From positions 1-64,000 of the forward strand of contig NZ_BSTL01000034.1 in NCBI RefSeq assembly GCF_030269485.1: a DNA stretch of 64,000 nt. The letters run 5' to 3'. Positions 1-9,503 of the stretch are shown one piece after another (position 1 is the stretch's first letter; every line of letters begins with the position of its first letter). This stretch comes from Actinoplanes sp. NBRC 103695. GTDB lineage: Bacteria > Actinomycetota > Actinomycetes > Mycobacteriales > Micromonosporaceae. The notes under the pieces are model-generated. The model worked only from the letters and a program-made list of their open reading frames with translations. It ran no database searches and was not told the DNA's origin. A program made the position numbers and the translations under genes.

Positions 1-1
1 A

Positions 2-3000
2 CTCGCCACCCGAGTCGTCGCGCGCGCCAACGCCCTGCTCGGCACCGCACTCACGCTCCGCGACGTCTTCGACCACCCCCGCATCGGCGAACTCGCCCAC
101 ATCGCCGACACCACCACCACCACCACCACCACCGAGACATCCGGCCCACGCATCGGTGACCTACCCCGCCCAGCCGTCCTACCCGTCTCCTACGGACAAC
201 AAGCACTCTGGTTCACCGAGCAGATCGCAGGGCGTTCGATCTATCGGACCGAAATCGTGTTGCAGGCAGGTGAGCGGCTCAACCTGGATGCTTTGGCAAC
301 GGCGATCCGTCGGATAGTCGCTCGTCACGAGATTCTACGTACGATCCTCGTGCCGGACGAGGAGTCCTCATCACTGCGCCAGGTCATATCTCCGGTACCC
401 CGCGAGGACACCAAGGTCCTGGAGGTCGAAGACGTCGCTTCCGAGCTGCTCGGCGACAAGATCGCTGAGGTTGCCGGACTGCCACTCGACTTCACCTCCG
501 AGTTCGGGCTGAAGTTTCATTTGCTGCGTCATTCTGGCGGCGATGTTCTCGTCGCTTACGGGCATCATATTGTTACCGATGCGGATTCCTTTGTCGTCCT
601 CGTTCGTGAACTGAACGAGTTCTATATCGAAGCGGTTACCGGAAATCCCACTGAGGTCGAGCCCCTGCCGACTCAGTATGCTGACTTCGCGGTCTGGCAG
701 CGGCATGTCCTGGGAAGTCGGAGAGACCCGGATTCCCGCTATCAATTGGACCTGCAGTACTGGCAAGATGCGCTGTCGGGGCTCCCGACGGAAACCGCCC
801 TGCCTCTCGACCGGCCACGTGACGGATCCGAAGAACGAACAATTCAGCCGGCAACCACGTCCCTCACCGCCGATGAGACAGCCAAGGTCAACGAATTACT
901 GGTCGAACACAAGGCAACGCCGCTGCAGGCGTTGATTGCGGCATTTTCATTGGCGCTCTGGGACGAAGGGGCAGGCGATTCTGTACCTATCGGCACTCCG
1001 GCCAGTTTGCGCGACAAGCCCGAGTTGCACGACCTGATCGGGTACTTCGTCAACACCGTCGTGGTGCGCGCCGATATCGACGCTGAAGCGGGCTTCGTGC
1101 AGACGCTGCTACGTTGCCGTGATCGCATGCTCGAAGCTGCCGACCACAAGCTCGTTCCGTTCGAGCACGTCGTCGAGGCGGTGAACCCGCCGCGGCAGGT
1201 CGGGATCAGTCCGCTTTTCCAGGTGATGGCCGCCTACGTGGATCGCGGTGGAGATATTGGTGCGGCGTCGCCGCTCACCAACTACGCCTCGACCACTGCG
1301 GATGGCCCACTGGCATCTCAGCCTGCGCTGTTCGATCTCGTGTCGAGTATCGAAAGACTCGGCAGCGGGGCATTTGGAATGAATCTGAACGCGGCCCGCG
1401 AGTTGTTCTCGGCGGAAACCACGTCACGGTTGTTGCGGAACACAGCGCGCTTCCTTGTGCTCGGCTCCCAGCACCCGGATCTGACGGTCAAGCAACTCGC
1501 CCAGATCGTTCGCGCCGGCGGCGAGGGCCAGGCCGAAGCTGACGACAACGTCGGCGACACGCGCCGCTTCCATCTGCCGCTTGAAGATTTCGACATCAGC
1601 GTGGCTCCGCTCTGGCGGGCGGCGATCGACCACGTCAGTCACTCCCTGTCGGGAGCAAGCCTCGCCTTGCGGCTGGCGATCCGCGACAGCGGCACCGGTG
1701 AACTGGTCGCCGAGACCGGCAATCCTGAGATGCTGGATGCGGTCACGAAGAAGCTCACCGAGCTGGTCACCGCATATCGGGCAAAAATCCCGATGGTCGT
1801 CGTCACGTCCACTTCGACTGCGGCCGGATACAAGGACGACGAATTGGCGGCCGTCCTTGACGATCCGTTCTGGGAGGAGTGGGTAGACCAGCTCGCTGAT
1901 GCGACCGCCACCGTGCTGCGGCAGCGAGGCGACTCGGAAGCGTTGAGCGTCACGGCTGGACGAGCGGTTCCCGCCGCAGATGAGACTTCGCTTTCGTCCG
2001 TTGTGCTGGCGGCCGTGGCCAAGGCCTTGTCCGGGATCGCTGAAGGTGATCTGCTCGTGGAGCTCCACGAGTCCGACGGTCCCCTGAAGACGCGTAGATT
2101 CCCCGTGCTACTTGACGATGACGGAGTCACCGGATTGAGCCCGGAGCGAGCGGCCGAATACGCCGCGCTGGCCGGACATCCCCGGTTCAGCCGCTTCTTC
2201 GATGACCTTCCGATCCCACGGATCCGCGTGAGCGTGTTCCGTAGCCGAGCGGAGCTGATCGCCGAGTCTGCCGCGGGTGTCGGCGTACCAGAGGATGGAC
2301 TTGGCATCCAGGTCCACGTCGCGGGTCGTGAGTCTGGCGACTACGTCGTCCGCGTCTGGGTGGAGTCGGCGGACACCGTTGATGTCGACACAAGGGCGCT
2401 GGCCGCCGCCATTACTGACGAGGTTGCCGGCGCCGGAATCCCTGCTGCCGGCCACGAGCGTCGAGAAGCATTCACTTTGCGTCGCGCTGACCGGGCCACG
2501 TTGACGCCCGTCGAAGAAGAGTCCATCCGCGCCCGCTACGGGCACGATGCCCAGATCCTTCCGCTTGCCCCGTTGCAACGCGGATTGTTCTATCACCTAC
2601 TACGGTCCCGGGAATCCGACGACCACAACACCTACGTCTCGCAGATCACCCGACAGCTTGCGGGAGATGTCGACCCCGAGCGGATGACGACCTCCATCGC
2701 CAGTGCGATGGAGAGGTACCCCAATCTCCGGGCAGCGTTCGTTCCTCCCGGTGACGTACAGGTGATCCCGTCCGGTGTCAAAGTCCCGGTGCGGGTCATC
2801 CGATTGGACGACTGGGGTGGCCGTGGGGTCGATGTGGAGCAGTTCCTGGCGGCCGAGCGAGGTGAGCCGTTCGACTTCGAGGTCCCGCCGCTGATCCGAT
2901 TCACACTGCTCGAAATCGGCCACCGAGCGTGGATATTGGTCATGAGTTTTGAGCACATCCTGCTGGATGGCTGGTCCATCAACGCGCTGTTCGCCGAGAT

Positions 3001-6000
3001 CCTCAGCATCTACGCCGATGACGGATACGCCGATCGCGTGCGACCGGCGTCTTTCCGCTCTTATCTGGACTGGGTCGACGACCAGGATCCCGCTACCGCC
3101 TATCGCGCCTGGGACGGCTACCTTGCGGAATTGGCTGGTCCCACGTTGCTGTGCCCTGACTTCGTCGACCTCGGTGATGCACAGAGCGAGACCGGTGAAC
3201 TTCACCTCGATCTCAGCCCGGCAGAGGCCGCGATGGTGTTCGGTACCGCACGAGACGCCAAGGTCACGGTGGGTACCCTGCTGCAGACCGCCTGGGGGAT
3301 CGCGCTCAGCCGGCTCACCGGCAGCAACGACGTCGTATTCGGTAACACCGTTTCCGGGCGGCCGCCGTCGTTGCCCGACGCTGACCGGATCATCGGGCTG
3401 CTGTTCAACACGGTCCCGATGCGGGTGGGTCTGCCCCCGTTCGAAACGAATCGGCAGTTGCTCGCCCGGGTCCAGCGCGAGCAGCTGCTCGTCATCGACC
3501 ATCCGCAAGCCGCTCTGACACAGATCCAGACCAATGCCGGCGTTCCTGTTCTGTTCGACACGCTGTTTGTGGTGCAGAACGTGCCGCTCGGCAAGGCTGG
3601 GGGGCAGGACACAGCCGGATTGCAGGTCGTCGGCGCAAAGGTCGATGACGCGACACACTACCCAGTGACGTTCGCGGTCGACCCAGAAGAACGCGACGGA
3701 GCGGCGACCGTGCACGTGCGCCTGTCCTACCGCCGGGACATTTTCGATGCCCCGGCCGCCGAGCTGTTGCTCAAGCGCTACGTCCAGGTGCTCGTTTCTC
3801 TTACTCGCCGGCTTGACGAGCCCGTTGGCACATTGTCCGCCCTGTTGCCGGACGAGGCTGCCCCGCATACGGGTATCGCCGCTGATCTCATCCGCGACAT
3901 CGAGCCGGTCACGGTCGCCGAGTTGCTGCATCGGCAGGTGGGGCTGTCCGGATCGGAGACGGCGCTTGTCGCCGGCGATCGTGCGTTCACCTTCACGGAG
4001 TTCTTCGCCGAGGTGAATCGCTACGCCCGCCTGCTCCTTGAAGAGGGGGTGTGCCCGGAGCGTCGGGTCGCATTGCTGCTGCCGCGCGACGAGCGCACGG
4101 TCATCGCGATGTTTGCGGTGTTCGCCATTGGAGCTGCCTACGTCCCGGTGGACAGTGAACTGCCGGACGAACGGATCGGCTACATGCTCGAGGTCGCTGA
4201 ACCGACCGTCACTCTGGTGACTGACCGCGACGTGGATCGGGTCGCCGGCACCGCCGGCAGGGTGATCAACCTGGATTCCGCGACGACGGTGGATCGCCTC
4301 GCGCAGATTGCTCCAGCTCCGGTCACGGCAGCGGAACGAGGCGGGCAGGTCTCGCTCGACAACCTCGCGTACATCATCTTCACCTCGGGAACCACCGGAC
4401 GGCCCAAGGGAGTCGCCGTCGGCTACCGCGGACTGACGAATATGTACTTCAACCACGTCGAGAAGATTTTCGATCGGGTGGTGGACCACCAGCGCGGGCG
4501 CCGGTTGAAGATCGCGCACACGACGTCCTTCTCCTTTGATGCCTCGTGGGAGCAACTGTTCTGGCTCCTGAACGGGCACGAGGTTCACGTCATCGACGAG
4601 GAGATGCGACGCGACCATCAGCGGCTGCTGGCTCACTATGACGAGGTGCGTGTGGACGGGTTCGATGTGACCCCGTCCTACGGGCAGTTGCTGGTCGAAG
4701 AAGGACTGCTCGAGCGAGACCGGCCGGCCGGCCGGTCCGTGTTGTCCGATGCGGCCGGTGTCGTCTTCGTCTCCCTTGGTGGCGAGGCTGTCCCCGACCG
4801 GCTGTGGCAGCAACTGCGCGGCGCACCCGGAGTCGAGTCGTACAACCTCTACGGACCTACCGAGTACACAATCAATGCTCTCGGTGCCGATCTGGCCGAC
4901 AGCACCACCTCCAGTGTCGGAACGCCGATCTTCAACACCCGGGCGTACATCCTCGATGAGAACCTGCAACCTGCCCTTCCCGGCGTCGCCGGCGAGCTCT
5001 ACCTCGCCGGCGCAGGAACGGCGCGCGGATATTGGGGCCAAGCCGCGCTGACTGCCGAGCGTTTCGTCGCCTGTCCGTGGGAACCAGCGGAACGCATGTA
5101 TCGCACCGGGGACCTCGCCCGGTGGAATGATGACGGGATGATCGACTACCTCGGTCGCGCCGACGAGCAGATCAAGATTCGCGGTTATCGCATCGAACCG
5201 GACGAGATCCGGGACGTGGTACAGAAGTTCCCCGGGATAACGCGCGCCGAAGTGGTGGCTTTCGAGCATTCCACGGGGCTGCAGCTGGCTGCCTATTACA
5301 TCACCACTGCGGACCTCGACATCAGTGAGTCGTTGCGTAACCACCTGGCCGTGTACCTGCCTGACTACATGATCCCGGCGGCCCTCGTCGCGGTGGACTC
5401 CTTCCCCCTCACCCCGACCGGAAAGCTGGATCGCCGAGCGTTGCCTCCGGCCGACGTGGCCGCGGCCGGAGTCGGCATGGGCCGGGCACTCGAGTCGGAT
5501 ACCGAGTTCGCGGTGGCCGCGATCTTCCGTGAGGTGCTCGACCTCGATGAGGGACTGGTCCTGGGCGCGGCCGACGACTTCTTCCGGCTGGGCGGGCATT
5601 CACTCGCGGCGATGCGGCTCGCCTCGCAAATGAACCGCACGTTCCCCGTGACCGTAGCGATGCGGGATGTCATCACCGCTTCGACGATCGGCGAGCTGAG
5701 TTCGGTTGTCGATACGAAGATGCATCCGGATGCAGATCCCAATGTCGACATCACCGCGATCGCAACCCGATTCACTCAGTCCCTGAATGGCCGCACGCTG
5801 TTCTGCGCACACCCGAAGTTCGGCGCCTCATCCATGTACTCGGAACTGTCGAGATATCTCCCGCACGGGGTCGGGCTGGTCGGAATCGATGATCCTGCGA
5901 TCGTCGGACTGGATATCGAGTTCGATGACCTTGCAGACCTCGCCTCGACCTATGCCGACGTCATCCAGGGGCTGCAGCCGACCGGCCCGTACGAACTGCT

Positions 6001-6499
6001 GGGGTGGTCATATGGCGCGCATATCATGTTTGCCGTGGCGCGCCAGCTCCTCTCCCGAGGGGAGCGCGTCGGACCCCTGGTGATCGTGGACGCCATGCCT
6101 GCTGGTTCAGAAAGCTCGATGGAGCTCCTCGTGCGACCGGGATCTGCCGAGTCGATGCGTGACGAAATGCTGAAAGCCTTCGGCGAAGAAGCGTTCAACG
6201 AGTTGCTCGCCGACGCGAAGCAGTTGAAGGCTGTCGAGACGGCTGGACGTCGTTGTGATGTCCTGACGTCTACTCCGACGGGGGGCAGTCTCGACATCGA
6301 GGCGCTCGTGATCGCGTCCTCCGCAACTCATACGCCCCGGCTGGCGGAGCTGGGTCGTGAGGACGCGCTGGGATGGGACGGCTATTTGACCAACTATTCC
6401 TTCTTCGTTGCTGAGGACGAGGACCATCAGTCCATCCTGGAGCCCGATTCCGGGCTGCTGAAATGGGGCCCACTACTGACGAACTTGTTGGTCAGCTGA
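2..6499 (+). CDS. Siderophore-type NRPS, C-terminal part (PCP end-C-[E-like]-C-A-PCP-TE), 5'-truncated by the window
   Basis: The frame is already open at base 2, so the gene starts upstream of the window; 2165 residues are visible. The first ~45 residues are the end of a carrier domain, followed by a Thr-rich linker (eight Thr codons near 109-133). The first condensation domain has its active-site motif as HHIVTDA (~residue 188). Residues ~520-825 look like a shortened epimerase/condensation remnant. A second condensation domain has EHILLDG (~983), keeping the second, catalytic His. The adenylation domain (~1300-1810) has FTSGTTGRPKG, YNLYGPTEYT and TGKLD. My reading of its specificity code is D-A-E-D-V-L-L-I-N-K, closest to codes for N-hydroxyornithine. 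A carrier domain (LGGHS, ~1864) and a thioesterase (GWSYG ~2001, late DHQS) end the protein, so this is the releasing subunit. It converges with the tailoring operon. Substrate and product are inferences. Confidence 0.93.
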   Translation, partial: LATRVVARANALLGTALTLRDVFDHPRIGELAHIADTTTTTTTTETSGPRIGDLPRPAVLPVSYGQQALWFTEQIAGRSIYRTEIVLQAGERLNLDALATAIRRIVARHEILRTILVPDEESSSLRQVISPVPREDTKVLEVEDVASELLGDKIAEVAGLPLDFTSEFGLKFHLLRHSGGDVLVAYGHHIVTDADSFVVLVRELNEFYIEAVTGNPTEVEPLPTQYADFAVWQRHVLGSRRDPDSRYQLDLQYWQDALSGLPTETALPLDRPRDGSEERTIQPATTSLTADETAKVNELLVEHKATPLQALIAAFSLALWDEGAGDSVPIGTPASLRDKPELHDLIGYFVNTVVVRADIDAEAGFVQTLLRCRDRMLEAADHKLVPFEHVVEAVNPPRQVGISPLFQVMAAYVDRGGDIGAASPLTNYASTTADGPLASQPALFDLVSSIERLGSGAFGMNLNAARELFSAETTSRLLRNTARFLVLGSQHPDLTVKQLAQIVRAGGEGQAEADDNVGDTRRFHLPLEDFDISVAPLWRAAIDHVSHSLSGASLALRLAIRDSGTGELVAETGNPEMLDAVTKKLTELVTAYRAKIPMVVVTSTSTAAGYKDDELAAVLDDPFWEEWVDQLADATATVLRQRGDSEALSVTAGRAVPAADETSLSSVVLAAVAKALSGIAEGDLLVELHESDGPLKTRRFPVLLDDDGVTGLSPERAAEYAALAGHPRFSRFFDDLPIPRIRVSVFRSRAELIAESAAGVGVPEDGLGIQVHVAGRESGDYVVRVWVESADTVDVDTRALAAAITDEVAGAGIPAAGHERREAFTLRRADRATLTPVEEESIRARYGHDAQILPLAPLQRGLFYHLLRSRESDDHNTYVSQITRQLAGDVDPERMTTSIASAMERYPNLRAAFVPPGDVQVIPSGVKVPVRVIRLDDWGGRGVDVEQFLAAERGEPFDFEVPPLIRFTLLEIGHRAWILVMSFEHILLDGWSINALFAEILSIYADDGYADRVRPASFRSYLDWVDDQDPATAYRAWDGYLAELAGPTLLCPDFVDLGDAQSETGELHLDLSPAEAAMVFGTARDAKVTVGTLLQTAWGIALSRLTGSNDVVFGNTVSGRPPSLPDADRIIGLLFNTVPMRVGLPPFETNRQLLARVQREQLLVIDHPQAALTQIQTNAGVPVLFDTLFVVQNVPLGKAGGQDTAGLQVVGAKVDDATHYPVTFAVDPEERDGAATVHVRLSYRRDIFDAPAAELLLKRYVQVLVSLTRRLDEPVGTLSALLPDEAAPHTGIAADLIRDIEPVTVAELLHRQVGLSGSETALVAGDRAFTFTEFFAEVNRYARLLLEEGVCPERRVALLLPRDERTVIAMFAVFAIGAAYVPVDSELPDERIGYMLEVAEPTVTLVTDRDVDRVAGTAGRVINLDSATTVDRLAQIAPAPVTAAERGGQVSLDNLAYIIFTSGTTGRPKGVAVGYRGLTNMYFNHVEKIFDRVVDHQRGRRLKIAHTTSFSFDASWEQLFWLLNGHEVHVIDEEMRRDHQRLLAHYDEVRVDGFDVTPSYGQLLVEEGLLERDRPAGRSVLSDAAGVVFVSLGGEAVPDRLWQQLRGAPGVESYNLYGPTEYTINALGADLADSTTSSVGTPIFNTRAYILDENLQPALPGVAGELYLAGAGTARGYWGQAALTAERFVACPWEPAERMYRTGDLARWNDDGMIDYLGRADEQIKIRGYRIEPDEIRDVVQKFPGITRAEVVAFEHSTGLQLAAYYITTADLDISESLRNHLAVYLPDYMIPAALVAVDSFPLTPTGKLDRRALPPADVAAAGVGMGRALESDTEFAVAAIFREVLDLDEGLVLGAADDFFRLGGHSLAAMRLASQMNRTFPVTVAMRDVITASTIGELSSVVDTKMHPDADPNVDITAIATRFTQSLNGRTLFCAHPKFGASSMYSELSRYLPHGVGLVGIDDPAIVGLDIEFDDLADLASTYADVIQGLQPTGPYELLGWSYGAHIMFAVARQLLSRGERVGPLVIVDAMPAGSESSMELLVRPGSAESMRDEMLKAFGEEAFNELLADAKQLKAVETAGRRCDVLTSTPTGGSLDIEALVIASSATHTPRLAELGREDALGWDGYLTNYSFFVAEDEDHQSILEPDSGLLKWGPLLTNLLVS

Positions 6500-6511
6500 G
6501 TGGATTTCGTT

Positions 6512-6547
6512 GTCTGGTGCGGTACGGCGCGTCGTACTGCACCAGAC
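6512..6547. terminator. Bidirectional terminator hairpin between the NRPS and the flavin monooxygenase
   Basis: A long inverted repeat has arms of nine plus five pairs with one mismatch (6512-6526 and 6533-6547) and a 6-base loop. It lies between two convergent stop codons and so can end transcription from both sides. There is no marked T-tract, as is common in high-GC actinobacteria. Confidence 0.7.
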
Positions 6548-6561
6548 CCGCAGCCGATGGC

Positions 6562-7782
6562 TCAGGTGACGGCGGCAGCGTCCTGCAGGCTGTCGAACAG
6601 GGCCGCGCGGCGCATGTAGGCGCGGGCGGTGTCGAACTTCTCGGCGGTGCGGCGCAGTTCGTTGAGGTTGCGTCGACGCACCTCGGGGTCGCGTTGCTCC
6701 AACAGGCGTTTGTTGGCGATCGTCTGGGCCTGTACGTAGTTCACCGCGGCATGGCGACGCTGGCGGCTGTAAAGGTCGAGCAGGTCGTCGCCGGCCTCAC
6801 CGGCGATCACCTTCGCGAGCTTCTCCGTCAGGTTGATGGCGTCATGGATGCCGCCGTTCATGCCCATGCCGCCGATCGGATTGTTGACGTGCGCGCTGTC
6901 GCCGGCGAGCAGGATGCGCCCCTGACGGAAGCTCGCAGCCACGCGCTGATTGACTCCGTAGACGTTGCGGTACTCGACGTGGTACGGGCCGGTCTTCGGG
7001 AGGAACCTCTGCAGGCGCTCCTCGACGCGCGCCGGCGACAGCGCGGTGGCGTCGTCCTCGTCGTGGCCGATCGGCAGAATCACTCGCCAGAGCCCCTCGG
7101 GTGCTTCTCCGCGCACCTTGAACACGTTGGCCCACTCATTGGGGTCGGAGAAGTAGTTGCGCAGCGCCAGATCCGGCTTGACGGTCATGAAGTCGAAGCT
7201 GGTCGCGATCTTGATGAACCGCTCCGGATAGGTGAATCCCTCGAACTCGATGCCGGCGAGCTTGCGAACCGTCGATCGGCCACCGTCGCAGCCGACGACG
7301 TAGGCCGCCGACATACGTTCCGTGCCGCCAGGGGAGGTGTACTCCACCTCGATGCCACCTGCGGCTTCGGTCAGACCGGTCAGCGTGTGGGAGAACCGTA
7401 CGTCGAAGTCGGATTCGTCGGCGTATTCCCCGGCGATGGCGGCGGTCAGTTTGTACTGCTCGTACTGCAGTACATACGGGAACCGGACCTCGTCCTTGAG
7501 CCGGCCGAGATCGAACTCCGCCACGACGTCTCCGGTCGGCCGGTCGTGGAAGCGATAGGTGCTCGAGAGCAGGCTGTGCGCTCGGATCTTCTCGGTGATG
7601 CCCAGGTCGTCGAGCATCTCCAGCGTGCTCGGATGGATGGTTGCCGCGCGCTGATCCTGCACCGGTGCCGGCTCGGACTCGAGAACGGTCACCGGGATGC
7701 CGCGCCGATTCAGCGCCAGCGCGCAGACCATGCCGACGGGGCCCGCGCCCACGACGAGGACACGTGTGGTCTTGTTCGACAT
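6562..7782 (-). CDS. FAD-dependent aromatic hydroxylase (group A flavin monooxygenase, PHBH fold)
   Basis: This 406-residue protein has the three marks of the p-hydroxybenzoate-hydroxylase family. They are an N-terminal dinucleotide fold (VVGAGPVGMV), the DG motif (GCDGGRSTVRK, ~165-175) and the GD motif (GDSAHVNNPIGGMGMNGG, ~290-308). Such enzymes hydroxylate an activated aromatic ring using NAD(P)H and O2. It starts four bases after the stop of the aryl-AMP ligase gene, so the two are surely co-transcribed. Its likely role is to make or modify the aromatic cap of the siderophore. No isochorismate pathway genes (entC, entB, entA type) are visible, so the source of the aryl acid is unknown here; they may lie upstream of the window. 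A decorating role on another ring is possible. Confidence 0.85.
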   Translation of the reverse strand: MSNKTTRVLVVGAGPVGMVCALALNRRGIPVTVLESEPAPVQDQRAATIHPSTLEMLDDLGITEKIRAHSLLSSTYRFHDRPTGDVVAEFDLGRLKDEVRFPYVLQYEQYKLTAAIAGEYADESDFDVRFSHTLTGLTEAAGGIEVEYTSPGGTERMSAAYVVGCDGGRSTVRKLAGIEFEGFTYPERFIKIATSFDFMTVKPDLALRNYFSDPNEWANVFKVRGEAPEGLWRVILPIGHDEDDATALSPARVEERLQRFLPKTGPYHVEYRNVYGVNQRVAASFRQGRILLAGDSAHVNNPIGGMGMNGGIHDAINLTEKLAKVIAGEAGDDLLDLYSRQRRHAAVNYVQAQTIANKRLLEQRDPEVRRRNLNELRRTAEKFDTARAYMRRAALFDSLQDAAAVT

Positions 7783-7786
7783 GCGT

Positions 7787-9412
7787 CTAGTTCAGCTCGC
7801 GCTGCAGACGCTTGCTGACCTTGCCGACCGCGGTGTACGGGAACTCGTCGACGACCTCCACGACGTCGGGGAGCTTGAACGTGGCGAGACCCTTGTCGCG
7901 CAGGAACTGGCGCAGCTTGCCCAAGGTGAGATCGGCCGCGCTCTGCGGCGTCCGGGGAATCAGGTACGCCTTGACACGTTCGCCGAGAACCTCGTCATCG
8001 ACGCCGACGACGGAGACATTGTGGACGCCTGCATGAGTGAGCAGCGCGTTCTCCAGCTCCTCGGGCGCGATCTTCTCGCCGCCGCGGTTGATCTGGTCCT
8101 TCGACCGTCCCACGACTCTGATGAATCCACGCTCGTCCCGCTCGACGATGTCGCCGGTGCGGTAGAAACCATCGCTGGTGAACGCCAGCGCATTCTGCTC
8201 GGGATTGCGGTAGTACCCGCGAATCACCGACGGTCCTCGGGTCAGTAAGTGACCAGGTACACCGGGTGGCACCTCGTTGCCCTCGTCATCGATGACCTGG
8301 ATCTCGTCGGCCGCTGACGCCGGACGGCCCTGGTATCGCACGCTGGTGGCCCGATCGACGTCGGCAGGATTGCTGACGACGAGGCCCTCTCCCATCCCGA
8401 AGCTCTGCGACAGTTGCACGCCGAACTCCGGCTCGACCCGACCCGCCACTGATTCGGTCAGCTTCGCGCCTCCGCACATGAGCACCTTCAAGCTGGAGAG
8501 GTCACAGGACTTTCGGAGCGAGGAGTTCAGCCAGGCCAGCAGGATCGGAGGTACCAGCGAAACGCGGGTCACCCCGTGCTTCTCGATCAGCGGGAACGCC
8601 GCATCGGGGCTGCCGTTCGGTGCGATCACAATGGTGGCGCCTACGCTGAACGCACCGAGAAATCCTGGCGAACGCGTCGACATACTGTGGCAGATCGGAA
8701 TGACCAGCAGATGCACGGTGCGCTCGGTGATGCCTCGTTCCCCAACGCTTCTCCGCAACGCGTAGCCGTACGTCTGGTGGGTGTGCGGCATCAGCTTCGG
8801 AACGCCCGTCGTGCCGCCTGACATCTGCAACAGAGCGACGTCCTGCGGGTTGCACCGTCGCGCGTGCTCGAGCGATCCTTTCGACTGCAACGCCAGGTAC
8901 TCAGCGCCGCCGCCATCACGTTCGAGTACTACGGTGTGCTCCAGGTGTTGCCATCGCTGCTTCAGCTCGGCAGCCATCGCAGCGAGATCGGTGCCGCTGT
9001 CCGAGGCGACTGTGATGTAGGCACGCGCCTCGGCGATCTCGATGAAATGCTCGATCTCGGCACGGCGGTGCGCGATGGGAGCGACGACGGGAACCGCCCC
9101 GAGCTCCCACAAGGCGAAGACGAAGGCGATGTACTCATAAATGTTGGGCAGGTGTACCACCACCCGGTCGCCACGGCTCAGCCCCAGATCCTGCAGACCG
9201 GCAGCGAGGCGCAGAACCTCGTCCGTGAGCTGTGTATAGCTCAACTCGGCTTTGCGGTCGACGACAGCGAGTTTGTCGGGACAGCGCTCCGCGGTGGCGA
9301 ACAACAGCTCCGGCAGCGTCTGGTCGCGCCAGTACCCCGCCGCGACGTACTTGGCTGCCGTCTCCGACGGAAACGGAACGACCCCGTCAAGGGCCAGCGG
9401 TTCGATGCTCAA
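7787..9412 (-). CDS. Aryl-acid AMP ligase (DhbE/EntE/MbtA family)
   Basis: The protein adenylates an aryl acid and loads it on an aryl carrier protein. I chose the TTG start at 9412 because an AAGGGA site precedes it and the 541-residue product matches the family length (~540); an earlier start would add a poor leader. The core motifs are SGGTTGVPKL, GMGEGL, YRTGD and the conserved DQINRGGEKI with its hinge. Compared from memory with B. subtilis DhbE, the pocket Ser240 and Val337 positions are kept (2,3-dihydroxybenzoate-like; salicylate enzymes have Cys/Leu). The Asn235 position in the usual HNYPLSSPG loop is Ser (HSMSTRSPG). That residue contacts the ring hydroxyl, so the substrate may not be a standard catechol or salicylate. 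It lies in the operon between panD-like and the flavin monooxygenase. Confidence 0.92.
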   Translation of the reverse strand: MSIEPLALDGVVPFPSETAAKYVAAGYWRDQTLPELLFATAERCPDKLAVVDRKAELSYTQLTDEVLRLAAGLQDLGLSRGDRVVVHLPNIYEYIAFVFALWELGAVPVVAPIAHRRAEIEHFIEIAEARAYITVASDSGTDLAAMAAELKQRWQHLEHTVVLERDGGGAEYLALQSKGSLEHARRCNPQDVALLQMSGGTTGVPKLMPHTHQTYGYALRRSVGERGITERTVHLLVIPICHSMSTRSPGFLGAFSVGATIVIAPNGSPDAAFPLIEKHGVTRVSLVPPILLAWLNSSLRKSCDLSSLKVLMCGGAKLTESVAGRVEPEFGVQLSQSFGMGEGLVVSNPADVDRATSVRYQGRPASAADEIQVIDDEGNEVPPGVPGHLLTRGPSVIRGYYRNPEQNALAFTSDGFYRTGDIVERDERGFIRVVGRSKDQINRGGEKIAPEELENALLTHAGVHNVSVVGVDDEVLGERVKAYLIPRTPQSAADLTLGKLRQFLRDKGLATFKLPDVVEVVDEFPYTAVGKVSKRLQRELN

Positions 9413-9503
9413 TTGGTTTCCCTTCGAGGAGCCGCCTCCGAGAGCGTAAAAGGTAGGCTTGCTGGTGGAGAAACATGCCGCCCACAAGCACCTGTTCGCG
9501 ATG

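Noticed and set aside
109..133. Run of ACC triplets near the left edge as a possible regulatory microsatellite
   Set aside because: It lies in the reading frame of the NRPS and codes a Thr linker between domains.
2600..5599. A 999-codon open frame on the minus strand across the NRPS
   Set aside because: It has no protein-like motifs, is rich in Arg, His and Gln, and mirrors the NRPS codons; it is a composition shadow of the real gene.
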